From Gyrodactylus bullatarudis (lineage: Eukaryota; Platyhelminthes; Monogenea; Gyrodactylidea; Gyrodactylidae), in contig SSNU01000015.1 in the NCBI GenBank assembly GCA_012064415.1, positions 124,001-188,000 on the forward strand: a DNA stretch of 64,000 nucleotides, given 5' to 3'. The position numbers and the translations under genes were made by a program. Positions within the stretch are counted from its first letter, which is position 1; each line of letters starts with the position of its first letter. Below the pieces are notes generated by a model. That model had not been told where the DNA came from and did not search any database. It saw only the letters and a program-made list of their open reading frames with translations. Shown here piece after piece: positions 26,001 to 36,909 of this stretch.

Positions 26001-27202
26001 ACGATGAGATGCGGGCATTGTATGAGTTTAAGTCAGGGAAAATTGCATATAGAAAATCACTTTGTATTCTCTCGATTACTCTTGCTTGGTCATTGGTTAA
26101 ATTAATAAGCAATGGTGAGATGTAGTCCAAATGGGATAGTATATGAGTCTTAGTGAGGGTAAATAGAATGTAAAAGTAAAAAAATGGATCATATTTTTCT
26201 TGTAAAGCAGAGTGGTAAGTTAAAAAAAGATACCTGAAAGTTTATGTAATAAAATGTAGGACTAATTCCTTCCTAACCCATATAAAGTATACATTTTTAA
26301 AGTAAGACATTTTTATCACAGGATTTTCTGACTCAAACAGATGTCAAGTTCGGAACTATAATCAACTCGACAATTTATTTTGATATCAATCAAGGCTTTC
26401 ACACTTTGAAGCGTTTATCGATCATTAGCTCAAATATCCTCAAGGAAGGCGACAAGACATCGATTAGCGAAGCAATCGAGGCCGTTGAGGAAGGACATTT
26501 CGCCTTTTTCTGGGACCTATTCACACTTCAGTATTATTCCAGGCTGAAATGCCTCAAGGTGAGATGTCAACAACTTTTGATCAGTTTTATTACTTTTCTA
26601 TAGTTGAGTTGGAGTCAAAAAGCTCTGGAATATGTCTGGCTCATGAGGAAGGATTCGCCGTTTGCAAACTTAATCAATGAAGGCTTACAAAAGGCAAAAT
26701 TCGAGGGAATGATTAAAATTTTCAAACGAAAGTGAGTTGGATTTATCAGAAATCAAAAGTTTTGTTTAACATCAATTGCAGGACGATTTTAATTCATTGA
26801 TCTATGCCTTAAAATAAAATGTTTTTCCAGTTTAGTTAAGATCGAATACATTATTTGATTTTCGGTTTTAATGTATTTTAGATACATAGTTTATGTATTT
26901 GTTATATGGGTTTTAGTGATTATTCAATCTGTACTTAAATGAAATTATCCTGTTTAATAGTTTTAGTGTTTCATAATTTTTTCCCCTCAAAGATTAACCA
27001 AAAGAGTTTTGATTGAATTTTCTAATAAATGCTTGTAAAATCCCTTTGCAGATACGTGCCAGTTCATGAGAATGAACAATGCAAGAAAACTGCTCACCCA
27101 CAAAAGAATGGCCATAGAGTGTTTTATATTTCACTCTTCATCATTGTAACACACCTAATTGGCCTGTTCATCTATTCCATGTTGAGGACTTTTCGTGTTT
27201 AA
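17088..27202 (+). CDS. Divergent ionotropic (glutamate-like) receptor
   Basis: Nine exons: 17088-17274, 17317-17513, 17572-17625, 17666-17764, 22400-22711, 22813-23256, 26322-26558, 26604-26731 and 27052-27202. The product is 602 aa with all phases consistent. A signal peptide (MYLKFMLLYLLLNSELVCT) starts a short N-terminal domain of about 200 aa. The S1 ligand lobe follows (LRVGVEIGMPFFDVL, then DLAIGGMIMGP). TM1 is near 335-358, the pore and TM3 near 388-417, the S2 lobe (FGTIINSTIY, EAVEEGHFAFFWD) near 440-510 and TM4 near 576-597. The Arg that binds the glutamate alpha-carboxylate in S1 is not visible, and SYTANLAAF is reduced to AYTTCLSKT. Both features favour an IR-type chemoreceptor over a synaptic iGluR. 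The join across the 4.6-kb intron 17765-22399 is phase-correct but is the least certain step. Confidence 0.8.
18214..18240. mobile_element. Single piggyBac-type MITE end
   Basis: TTAA (18210-18213) is followed by CCCTCGCCCTGGAAATGA, the same terminal sequence as the complete MITE at 31054-31135. No matching second end was found nearby, so this is a truncated copy. Confidence 0.5.
18561..18783. mobile_element. Possible piggyBac-like MITE with 14-bp inverted ends
   Basis: TTAA is followed by CCCTTAAAATCCCA at 18561-18574. Its exact reverse complement TGGGATTTTAAGGG stands at 18770-18783. The right flank reads ATTTTAA rather than TTAA, so target-site evidence is imperfect. It is internal to the receptor's large intron. 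Confidence 0.35.
19549..19993. repeat. Fold-back repeat, family B, diverged copy
   Basis: It starts with cctaattgacaagaagatg and ends with the reverse-complement type 'attctcatctatac', matching the ends of the family B copies at 24592 and 47392. The arms are shorter and diverged. It lies in the 4.6-kb receptor intron. Confidence 0.5.
20640..21080. repeat. Degenerate repeat, family C
   Basis: It shares motifs with the stretches near 1830, 12060 and 60260, such as 'ggtatacaaaattttgatt', 'ggcgccaagattttttcaatga' and 'tatatcagaac'. It is intronic and has no coding potential. Confidence 0.35.
21770..22300. repeat. Fold-back repeat, family A, diverged copy
   Basis: Inverted arms with 'ttggcgtcaaaatcccat' on the left and 'gggattttggcgccaaat' on the right surround a centre with 'gactcccaaacgataatgaag', as in the better copies of family A. 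It lies just upstream of receptor exon 5. Confidence 0.6.
23700..24180 (-). mobile_element. LINE reverse-transcriptase fragment
   Basis: The minus strand encodes a short piece (ESLLLPGEIVSLTLDLGF) matching ESLPLSGEIDSFNFDLGF in the fragment at 31540-31990, which carries RT-like sequence. It is broken by stops. It lies in the receptor intron 23257-26321. Confidence 0.5.
24592..25275. repeat. Fold-back repeat, family B, best copy
   Basis: A 684-bp palindromic element with inverted arms of roughly 300 bp around a short centre near 24930. The left end is aattagttgacatg and the right end catgtcaattaggttt. The arms match each other closely, for example 'aattaggcagttcttcaaat' against its complement. 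It has no coding capacity. It is in the receptor intron before exon 7. Confidence 0.75.
25475..26150 (-). mobile_element. Non-LTR retrotransposon 3' ORF fragments
   Basis: The frame 26130-25738 encodes 130 aa beginning MDYISPLLINLTNDQARVI and including IQSDFLYAIFPDLNSYNA and NPLWVRRYAFIVKQFSEH. This is typical of the region C-terminal to LINE reverse transcriptase. A second diverged piece with the same YNARIS...LWVRRYAF block lies at 25480-25550. Related blocks recur at 27700, 59300 and 61640, all on the minus strand. Confidence 0.65.
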
Positions 27203-29245
27203 CCATGGATAGGTAACCAGATGAGAAAGACTTTCTAATAAACTTTTGATTCATCAAAAGGATCACTTTTTCATTTGTAATAGAATTTATATATCATCCA
27301 GTACATGCTCCCATGAAGCCAAAGTAAACCCAAACATCTTTGAGAATATTATCTTGTGATATCAAAGTAAGAGTGTTTATTCTATTCAAATTTAGTATAT
27401 AAATAACAAAGATATAATAATCACAAAAAACATTAAAATAAAGGTTCTTGGGCATCCTATAAACATAGGACTAATTGGGTATAATCTAGTTGGAGTTGAA
27501 ACATTTGTAATGAAAATAAATAGGCCATTTAAGAATTTTCAATAATCATTCTGGAATTAGTGAAGATTAGAATATAAAAGACTCTTATTATTATTAACAA
27601 ATTTAGATCGAATATTTGATCGAATATTAGATCTCCAATAGATAATTTATATTTGCTATCTACATAATATTATAAGCAGAAAGTAGATAGTGATCTGAGA
27701 ACGAGGATCTTCTTAGATTGTAGAAATTTTCGACTAATTGGGATGAGTTAATGAAAGTTTCTACAATGATACCAAATCTTCGTAACCAAAGGGGATTTAC
27801 CCTGAGGTTGAGATGCGATCATTGTATGACGCTAGGTCAGGATAAAGAAAGAATAAAAATTTGAATTGAATATGCTCAATCTCTAAGAATTTTTCAATAC
27901 TCAGTGATGGGACTAGAGGACTCAAAGTGTTGATCTCTAGGACGACAAAGAAATCGAATATACTGAATCAGATTTTGAGAACCAACCCATCATCGTATGA
28001 AAATCGTAGTCCGAGTGGATTGAAAATTTAACTTGGATGCAAGAGGTCTCCTAGGTCTAAAAGAGGCATTTATGTCTACCAAAAATGTATACTTGGATTA
28101 TTTTGTACTAGTCTCGGTGGGATCCATTTGTAAGCTGAAACATTCAGCGATATGGGCTAATCCATTAAAAAATAAGACGAACGTTTGGGATATATTACTT
28201 AAGCACCTTGAACGAAATAATTCTAGTTTACTTTTTCCAATTGTATATTGTTCGGGGAAGAGAATTTTTTCCTCTCAAAAATAATAAATACATATTATAA
28301 TCCCGAGAATTTTCTCTAAGAATTTATTGGATTTCTCACTTTTTTGGTCCTCTGATTATAGCACCCTTGATAGGCAAAATTTAATTTTTTTTGATAAAAA
28401 TCGTTATTCATTCTTGCGCCTTTTTCCTCTTCGTACTCCTCCATACATTATTTACCCTAGTTTCATACGTTTCGAACCAGACATATTTTTTATCATTACT
28501 ATGGAATAAATATTGCCTATTTGTGAAAAAATCCCAATCGCAAGGGGAGTATATGGATGATTAAATCAGAGATTTCCATCTCACAGGATGTAACAGAATT
28601 TAATTACGACTTGGAATCTCTTTCAGAGTGCATTAAAAATTATTATTTGCGTAAAATTTCTATTTTGCCATTTTAATGATAGCCTAGAAATAATCAGAGT
28701 TACTTTTTTATTACTTTTATTTATTTTAAATTGAAAGTCTCGTTGGGTATCCCTCTCTCCTAGTCTTACAGAATGAATTCCAGTTATTTCACAATGAATA
28801 TCTCATGTTTTGGGACCAATACAGAGGCGACTTTCAAGACTTACTGTGATGGCTGACAATAGGTTTTACTTAACAAAATTACTACGATACAGATGCCGTT
28901 TGCCCCACGCGTAACCTAAGAATTAATAATCCCAATCTATTATCCTTGACATATTTTTGATTATATTAACATTATAATTTACAAGAATCAAGTGTTGTAC
29001 AGGTTTTAATACTACTGAGAAAAGACCTCAACCATAAAATACAGTTGCAGTTTGGTAAAATAAGTTGAGTAAAATTATTCACAATTGCTTTTGCCTTTGT
29101 CAGATCAAAATGGTCTGGTCTTAAATAATTCTACTTTTGGTGAAAAATCTCTTCTTTTGATATTTTGTTGCTTGTTTGTTTACAATAACTTTTTCCCGGT
29201 GCTTTTGATTTTGAATTTTTGTATTTGAAAAGGTTAGAAATAGGA
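27203..29245. other. Convergent intergenic region, receptor / TRIM-NHL gene
   Basis: About 2 kb with no supported gene. A LINE fragment lies at 27700-27870. The open frames at 28033-28284 and 28327-28509 lack domains and splice context. It should include the 3' untranslated regions of both neighbours. Confidence 0.5.
27700..27870 (-). mobile_element. LINE fragment
   Basis: The minus strand holds a broken version of the YPDLxSYNxRISxSG block seen in the fragment at 25738-26130. Frameshifts or stops interrupt it. Confidence 0.5.
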
Positions 29246-32200
29246 TTAGTGTAAATCTGATAGAGGAATGGACTCATTCTCATAATAGAAAGCAAATATC
29301 TTTTGAATATTCGTATCGCTGACATAAATTCGATTTGAGTCTGGCATTATGGCTATGCTTATAGGTGAGTCGAGGAGTTCTTTCTCGTATCGAATCTTTC
29401 GGTAGAATGTGCCATCCTTGTTTATAATCTATGTAAAAGAAATAGATAAAGTTTACTATTGATGGTTTACACATTCGAGTTCAGACTGGACAATAAAGGC
29501 TCAATCTTTACATTTAAGATGACCTATCATATAGCAGGAACCAGATTGATTCTAGTTCTATTCTCACCAGATTGATCTCAAAATTATTCTTAGGATGACA
29601 AAATTTTGTTTTCACAATCAAAATATAGTTGGTTGATATGAAGATGGGAATCTATGATTTTTACAGAAATCTCGATTTTTCATCAAGAATTCTAATTTGT
29701 TAAAGATTTTCTGGAATCCTACTCATGCTGCCCACTTTTAAGATTTGAAGAAAAAAAATCTGAAAAGAAAAATATTTTTATGAAAATATGGTCATTTTTC
29801 AAATTCCCATTTGGCACCAAAATCACATTTTTTTTAGCTTTGAGCTGAAAATATTTGTTGATTTGAAAGTGGGAGAAATTGATTTTCAGGATCAGGATTA
29901 GACAAAAAAGCTGACTAGCATCGTCAAGTTATCGACAGTTACCCCATTTTCGAGAGATTTAAAATCATCGAAATTTCATTGATTTTCAAGTAGTGCAGAT
30001 AATCAAGAAAACAAAATTCCGCTCCCAAACGATAATGAGGTTAAGCATTAGATCAGATTCAGTTGAATTGATTTTCTTGTCTAATCTTGATCCTGAAACA
30101 AACTCCCACTTTCGAATCAACCAAAATTTTCAGTTCAAAGTTCGAAAAAATGGGATTTTGGCGCCAAATGGGAATTTGATAAATGACCATATTTTTTATA
30201 AAAATAATTTTTTTCAGATTTTTCTTCTTCAAATGGTAAAAGTGGGCAGCATGAGTAGGATTCCAGAAAATCTTTAACAAATTCGACTTCTTGATGAAAA
30301 TATCGAGATATTTTGTAAAAATCAGAGATTCCCAACTTCATATCAATTAGCTTTACATGAAAATTAACCCTTCATGCCCCACCAACTAGAAAATTTGTAA
30401 CTCATGACTAAAATAAATAAGTTGTTTTCTGGGTGTCATCCTAATTAACCAGTATATAATCTCATATCTATAGAACAGGGTTATCATTGACAGTCCACAG
30501 TGGCATTATTTTATGGAAGTTTTTTTTCCCATTCATCCGATAATTTTTCTTTATATCAATAAGATTTTATAAATTTTACCTGAATTCGTGAATTTCCTTG
30601 GTCACAGACAATAATCCGGCCCAACTTGTCCAAAATGATGCCGCATGGATTATGGAACTGGCCAAGAATCATTCCATTTTGGCCAATCGACTGTAGGAAT
30701 AAGCCATTCGAGTCGAACACTTTAATTTTATTCTGTAGATTATCGCTAACGAGAATTTCATCTTGCTGATTAACGGCAATGTACGTCGGCGACAAGAATT
30801 GGTTGTCTTCGGTACCGCGTACACCGAAACGATTAATGAATTTACCAGTTGGCTTGAAAATGCATACAAAGAATGATTTCGGATCTGCCACAAGAATGCG
30901 TCCCTTTGAATCAACCACAAGACCCTGAATTTAAAAATTAACGTTGAATCAAAAGATCTGACTTCAAAATTTTTTTTTATATTCTATTCTAGAATAGTAC
31001 AAAGAATCTTTTTAGAAAGTCAATGCTTTGAACATACTGGCCAACTAAATTAACCCTCGCCCTGGAAATGAAAAAAATGACATAGGAAAATCAATACAAA
31101 TGGGGTCTCTGTGGACCCCATTTCCAGGGCGAGGGTTAATTCATTTTCATTTTAATTATAATCAATAATTATTGAATAACTTGATAAATCCTCTAAAGAG
31201 TTGGTTGATAACAATGATTTCGACTTCATTTTATTGAACAGGACATGTATGAAAAGTTTTTTCTTCCTCAAATTTTTTTTGTTAGAAAGAAAATCTGTAT
31301 TAAATAAATTAATTACAATATGAACAATGGAATATATAAATAATAATAATTATGGGTTATTCAAAAAGAATCATTAATGGATGAGTGATTTTGAAATATC
31401 GCACAAGAGCCAATTGAATCAGTTTTATAAAAATCAATCACGTAAATCTCAAAAATTTTAATCAATAATCATTCTGGAATTTTAGTGAAGATCAGGATAT
31501 AATAAAGTATAATAGTCTATTTTAGATCGAATATGACTCATGATGGGCTTTATAAGAAAGAGGCTTGAATTCTTTCTATCACGTGCCTGAGTATGGGTCA
31601 GGTTCGTGAGTAGCGGAGCTAAATAATCAAAGTTATTTAAAACTAAGGATTTGTAGGCCTTAATTCTTAGTTGTGGAGTTTAAGAAAATTTTAGAATAGC
31701 AAAGATTGTGGAATTAATTTTGGAGAGGTTAAAAAAGGGATCAATTTTTAACTTAGAGTTGATACCGAAACCTAGGTCAAAGTTAAAGGAGTCAATTTCT
31801 CCAGAAAGTGGAAGAGATTCAAGGAGGGTTGCAGGGAGACCCAATAGGAGCATTATTTTGTATTTATCTCTATTAATATAGAGCCCCATGGACTCGAGTG
31901 AAAAAATTAAAATCAATAACGCTTCTTCATAACTTCCCAACTGATCAATGAAATCAGCTCAGCCAATTATTTGGTAACCGTTTGACTTATCATACTTGAG
32001 CGGTTTCGTCCCAATGGTGGCGTCAATATTCTCAAAAATGAACTCAGCATCCGGTGATCATTGAAAATAAATTCACAAACAAATGAAATTAATTTTTGCC
32101 AAATCTTGGGATATATCATTTGTGTATTTTTATTTATCTAGTGGAAAAATGGATTGAAATTTTTCTGAAACTTTTCTGATATTTTTTAAGGAAATTATGA

Positions 32201-34885
32201 CATATTTCAAATCTCGAGTTATGTGCAGCTTTGAGTTGAAAATTTTTGCTAATTTCAAAATCAGAGAGTGTTCAAGAGTTGATTTTTAAGATCCCTATAA
32301 GACATGAGAACCAATTACAACCATAAAACTTAAGACAAATTCGTTATTTTTCAGGGATCTTGAATGAATAAAAAATCTTGATCGAATTAGATTTCTTGAT
32401 GAAAATATTAAGAATTTAAAAAAAATCATAAATTCCCTTCTTCGTATCAATTAGCTTGATATGAATAGACTTTTTGAATTTTGAGGTGTAAAAGAATCAC
32501 AGGAGTTATTTTTCGGAAGGAAATTCTCTTTGAGGTCATTTTAGGAATTAACACTTTTGAATTTCATACATGTCTAGTCCCGATTAAAATGAATTTTAGG
32601 TTCGGAAAAAAGGAGAAATGCTGTAATTATTTTTTTATGCCTAGATTAACGAAGAAAGTGTAATACCCGGTGTATGAAATTTCCTTTATTTTTCCTGTTC
32701 ACACTTCTTTTCACTGTGATTAGTGGCTTGATTAAATTCAGATCCACTTGAGAATAATTGCATAGATGATAATCTTCAACAATTTGAAGAGAGAGTGAAT
32801 ATAACTAAACAAGATTAACTATTGATTACCTTGGGACTTGTCAGATATCTCTGACCGAAACGTGAGATGTACTTCCCCTTGGGGGAAAAGACATTGACAC
32901 AATGATTGTCCATATCTGATATCAAGTAATTTCCATTTATTGTCTCGGCAACATCAATCGGTTTCTGTAAGAATCCCGGCTCTGTGCCTTGCTCGCCAAA
33001 GGTTAGAAGAAACTTCCCTTCATCCGAGTAGACCTATGAGATTATCATTAATTAGTTTCAATTGAATAGAGGCCGAAAAATTCCCAAATTTTAATTCCAA
33101 AGTGTGAGGAAAAAAAGTATAGTCTGTAACTTTGATGTTTTGCCAAAATAAATTATGATCGATAACCATTAATCACAGTCTGTTTTGTTCAGTTCTCGTG
33201 ATTTATTACAGTCTCTATTTCTCGATCAAGAGAAATTTTACCTTCAATAGAAATTACGGAGCATTTACCGGCACTTTGATACTCAAAAATTTGAAAACAG
33301 ATTTATTCAGACCAAATACGTCTATTCCACAATGGGGGTTCACTCTGAAACTGATAAAAGTTAAATGTTGATTGAAAAATTAGATTTTTCTATAGAAAGC
33401 TAACGTGAATTCTCGGTTTGTATCTTAACTTGAAATTTCGAGCAGCAAAAATGGATGGAATCTAGAATAATAATAATAATTTATACCTGATTTTCGTTTC
33501 TTCCTTCTGAACTTTTTTTCTAATTTCCTTCGAGAGAAAAATAACGTCACTTTTTTCAATAAATCAAAAATACGAATTGAAAAAAATGTCACAGGATACA
33601 GCAGGAAATTAAAACTCACATGAACTTGAGCATTATTTGAATCGATAACGACAATTTTACGATCCTTCGTCAGTAGCAGACCTGTGGGTATGACTGGCTT
33701 ATCTGGCTTGATACGCATCAAATCAAAAGAGAACAGGAAATCGGTCTCATTCTCTTTGGCTGCAAGACGTCGAGTTTCCAGGAAGTCCCAAAATGAGAGT
33801 CTTGGCATTGACGAATATCTCTTTAGACTACTGACCTTGAACATGTCCATGAGACAAGAAGACTTTACTGAATTGAAGGCCTCAATCCATTCTTGGACAT
33901 TGGGTCCAGGCGGCTTCTTACACCAGACAATATATGGACTTCCTTTAATGTGCTCACCAAACACCTTGAGACTCAAGTCATACAAGCCAGGATTGCTTAT
34001 TGCATAGGACAATTTTACCTGATTAATCTGATTTAATGAATTTACATCCCCTTGTAGCGCCAGGTCATCTTTGTGTATGCGTAGCTTTGTAAAATGAGAC
34101 TCGCGAACCTTCAGCTCTCCACTAAAAGCCGAAGGATCCATGTTGAGGACAGGCCTATCGATTTTATCATGTCCCAAAATCTTTACAGACATATTCTCAT
34201 CGATTTCACATCGGATCAGATTTTCTTGGTAATTTTCCAAATATGTCTTCGATGGGTCATTCGATAAGAGGCCAATGTACCCAACATTTTTCAGTTGCGC
34301 AAATATTTTGTCTAAATCATTGGGAAAAAATATTAAGCTATCCGTTTCTGATGGATGATCCAAGATTGGGCTATTCAACAACTTTTTCACATCATCCTTG
34401 CGCAGAGTGAGTCCCCGACGTCCGGCCATTTTCTCAGACCATTTGAAATCATTCTCTGAGAGGAGTTTGAACTCTTCCGACTCCTTGTTCATTTCAATTA
34501 GGTTAAGAAGCTTTTGCATTCTTGTTTCAAACTGATAAAGCATGTTTTTCACTTGACTTATCCTGAGTTCGCATTGATCATCGAGTTCTTTGAGCAGCTC
34601 TTCTTTTCTGTGGTCCACGGCTATTTTGATAAAATCCATTGACTGAGATATCTGACTAGTTAATTCCCTTCTAACTGTCGAAAGACCATCATAAACTTTT
34701 TGAAGTTCTTGACATCTATCATTGAGCTTATTTACAATGATTGAAGCCTTTTCATAGTCAAAGCTTCCCTCTGAAGACGATTGCTTTGTACTACTAGCCA
34801 GTGATGGGCTTTTTGCGCCAGCCTCTCCACTCTCACTTACATGGATATCTTCAATTTCCTCGGAACTTTCACTGAATTCACTCAT
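29246..34885 (-). CDS. TRIM-NHL-like protein lacking RING and B-box
   Basis: Four coding exons: 34885-33620, 33033-32830, 30924-30580 and 29428-29246, all phase 0, giving 665 aa. After a Ser/Glu-rich start, residues about 45-135 form a B-box-C-terminal type coiled coil. Residues about 225-322 hold a filamin-type repeat (GLYDLSLKVFGEHIKGSPYIV). From about 385 to the end come NHL repeats, for example PIDVAETINGNYLISDMDNHCVNVF and ILVSDNLQNKIKVFDSNG. This matches the back half of TRIM2/3, TRIM71 and Brat-type proteins, which use NHL propellers to bind RNA or partners. No RING or B-box zinc ligands are present after the Met, so ubiquitin-ligase activity is doubtful. A good splice acceptor just upstream of the start (ending at about 34910) implies a 5' exon farther up, which could be noncoding or could encode the missing domains. 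Large introns carry fold-back and LINE repeats. Confidence 0.85.
29628..30355. repeat. Fold-back repeat, family A, well preserved
   Basis: About 728 bp, with inverted arms of about 260 bp around a centre of about 190 bp. The left arm begins ttgatatgaagatgggaatc and the right arm ends catatcaattagcttta. Small open frames on both strands are by-products of the palindrome. It is in the intron 29429-30579 of the TRIM-NHL gene. Confidence 0.75.
31054..31135. mobile_element. Complete 82-bp piggyBac-type hairpin MITE
   Basis: TTAA stands at both flanks (31050-31053 and 31136-31139), as in piggyBac target duplications. The ends are CCCTCGCCCTGGAAATG and its exact complement CATTTCCAGGGCGAGGG. An inner hairpin TGGGGTC...GACCCCA lies in the right half. 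It has no coding capacity, so any movement would need a piggyBac transposase supplied elsewhere. Confidence 0.75.
31540..31990 (-). mobile_element. LINE reverse-transcriptase fragment
   Basis: The minus strand encodes SYEEALLILIFSLESMGL then YINRDKYKIM. This fits the segment after the YADD box of non-LTR reverse transcriptases (spacing to 'MGLxINxxKTxxM'). The acidic catalytic pair itself is not intact (LAELISLID). It is intronic in the TRIM-NHL gene. Confidence 0.6.
32095..32460. repeat. Partial family A repeat
   Basis: Fragments of the arm ('gctttgagttgaaaatttttg', 'gattttta agatc') and the terminal 'cccttcttcgtatcaattagctt' are recognisable. It is diverged and intronic. Confidence 0.4.
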
Positions 34886-35440
34886 TTTCTCTGCATAGTT
34901 GGATGTTTTCTGCAAAAATAATTAATTTCCAGCATGAAAGCAATCAAAAATATTTGAGAAGTAAGAGATGAAAAGGGGAATTACTCGAAAATGATTGGAT
35001 CAATATCTCCCAACCAATCAGAATCGGTAGAGGCATTTTTCTGAATTAATCATTAAACAATTTTCCAACTACGACAACAAATACTGATAAATAAGTACAA
35101 CAAATTAAAAATGAAAAAAACGGATCTCTTTCCCTTGCTTACTTACTCTGTGTGTGTATTGTTTAAATAACTGTTGTGTACATATGATGTACATTTCCCC
35201 TTGTTTCCCATTTCAAAATAAACATTGAAACTATTTAAAACTACTATAGGATACACACGCAGGAATAATAGAAGAAATAATGTTATCTTTCAAAAAAACA
35301 AAAAAAACCAGATTGAGTAGAGGTAAAAATCAAAAATCATTTTGAATGAATATTTGTGGGAGGTGTTTTGTTTGCTTGTGTTTGTATCTCTTTCCATAAG
35401 ATAAACAAAGTTAATTATTAGTAGATCAATTACTCCAATC
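34886..35440. other. Upstream region of the TRIM-NHL gene
   Basis: It contains the acceptor for a probable 5' exon. A possible donor-like GTAAGT on the minus strand lies near 35145. No other coding sequence is supported, and the promoter was not located. Confidence 0.35.
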
Positions 35441-35467
35441 TCACTCTACCCACTATCGGATTTACAT

Positions 35468-35871
35468 ATAGTGGTCGCAAAATTTAGGTTTTCACTTTAA
35501 TTTTTCCTTTGGCTTCCTTATTTTAGATCCAATTCTAATAAAACATATACCAATAGAATTGTTACAGCCCATACAACATTTTGATAATGTTATTTTTACA
35601 AATTCATTCAACGGTATTTGAAAAATTCAAAAATTCAATACTTCATTAAGATACTAAACGCAATATTTATGTTTTCACTTTTTTATTTCAAGAAATCCCC
35701 TTTATTTTCAATGAAATCAATACATCTTTGATACATAGACATAAGATAGGGATCAAGATCATCTTTTCTGAAAGAATCCCACTCTTTAGTGATGGCATCT
35801 TTCAGTTTGTCTGGGCTAATCTCTAGAACATTTGCCCCCTCTTGTTTTCCATTAATTTTTCTGAATGACAA
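35468..35871 (-). pseudogene. Truncated Tc1-like transposon relic
   Basis: A terminal sequence TATAGTGGTCGCAAAAT resembles the TATAGTGGTCGACAAAAT end of the complete element at 52679. A second, inner direct-repeat copy lies near 35660. It is followed by a 62-aa minus-strand frame (35871-35683) with LKDAITKEWDSF, MYQRCIDFIENKG, the C-terminus of a Tc1 transposase. The catalytic domain and the other end are missing. Confidence 0.65.
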
Positions 35872-36880
35872 AGAGATTAAGAGTTTTTTAACATCAATAA
35901 AATGAAAACGAATCCCTTGCGGTGAGTTTTCATTTCATCGATAATAAAAAGACCAACACGATTCAAAGTGAACTTAGAGAGAAATAAGAGGGAGCAACTG
36001 TTTTCTAATTTGACCTATATCTGGATATTTTGGAGATAAGTTTGGCCAAATTTTTTGGATATGAAGAAAAAATTTCAAATCTCCAGTTAGCGCCAAACTT
36101 CCACGCCAAAAAATAGGAAGTAACTTTTGCACGATAATTTCCATAAAATCTCAATGCTTTTGATTATATCATAAATTTTCAAATTCAGAGATTTACAACC
36201 TCAAGGGTGAGCTACCACTTGTTTAGTCAGCATTACCCTTGAATATTGTATGTATACAGGATCACCCATTACTAGTAAGTCATTAAATTTTAACTAAATC
36301 GATCGTTAAAAATAGATCTTGTGTCCAATAATGAGAGTTATTATCATATTGTACTCGTTATTTTCATTATTCTCTGCTTCAGTCAGTGCAAAAGAATTAT
36401 GAAAATTTATGACTTGTGCTATACAATTTATGTTAAGAACAAAATAATAATTACTAGTAAATTGACAAAATCCAGCAAAACTTTTAACTCAAATGTCCAG
36501 TTTTAAATATCACTCTAGTCTGCCCCTTCTGAAATAAATATTTTAGGACCATCAACCATCAAGTAGACTCATAGGTGTTAAATTTTTGAAAAAATTAAAA
36601 TTCTCTCAAGTTCATTCCGTTCCTGCTGTTCCTTGCAACATACGAGATTGGATTCGACCAAGATATTTTTATGAAAGGTCTATTTTCAATCTTAGAATAG
36701 AGGTCTTTCAAAAGATTTATCTGACAACAAATTCATAAGAGAAATTAAGATATTGAATGCTTTCTTCTTTTATTTTTATATATTAGGTTATATAATATAT
36801 ATATATATATTAGGGACTAAATATGAATTAAGCATATATTGATATTTTATATACATTTCAACAAGAACATTCAATGAAAA
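35872..36880. other. Intergenic, no gene seen
   Basis: An AT-rich stretch with an AT microsatellite near 36789-36822. Just before that, TTAGGTTAT at about 36784 could be a worn mariner end. The open frame at 36321-36506 shows no domain. Confidence 0.4.
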
Positions 36881-36909
36881 TAGTTTCCTGAAGAGTTTAG
36901 GCATTTTTC

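Noticed and set aside
28033..28509. Two adjacent plus-strand frames as a possible gene
   Set aside because: No recognisable domain, no shared splice phase, and located among LINE debris.
30059..30341. Overlapping frames on both strands
   Set aside because: They arise from the palindromic family A repeat and recur with the repeat copies.
33684..34007. 107-aa plus-strand frame opposite the TRIM-NHL exon
   Set aside because: Antisense shadow of a well-supported exon.
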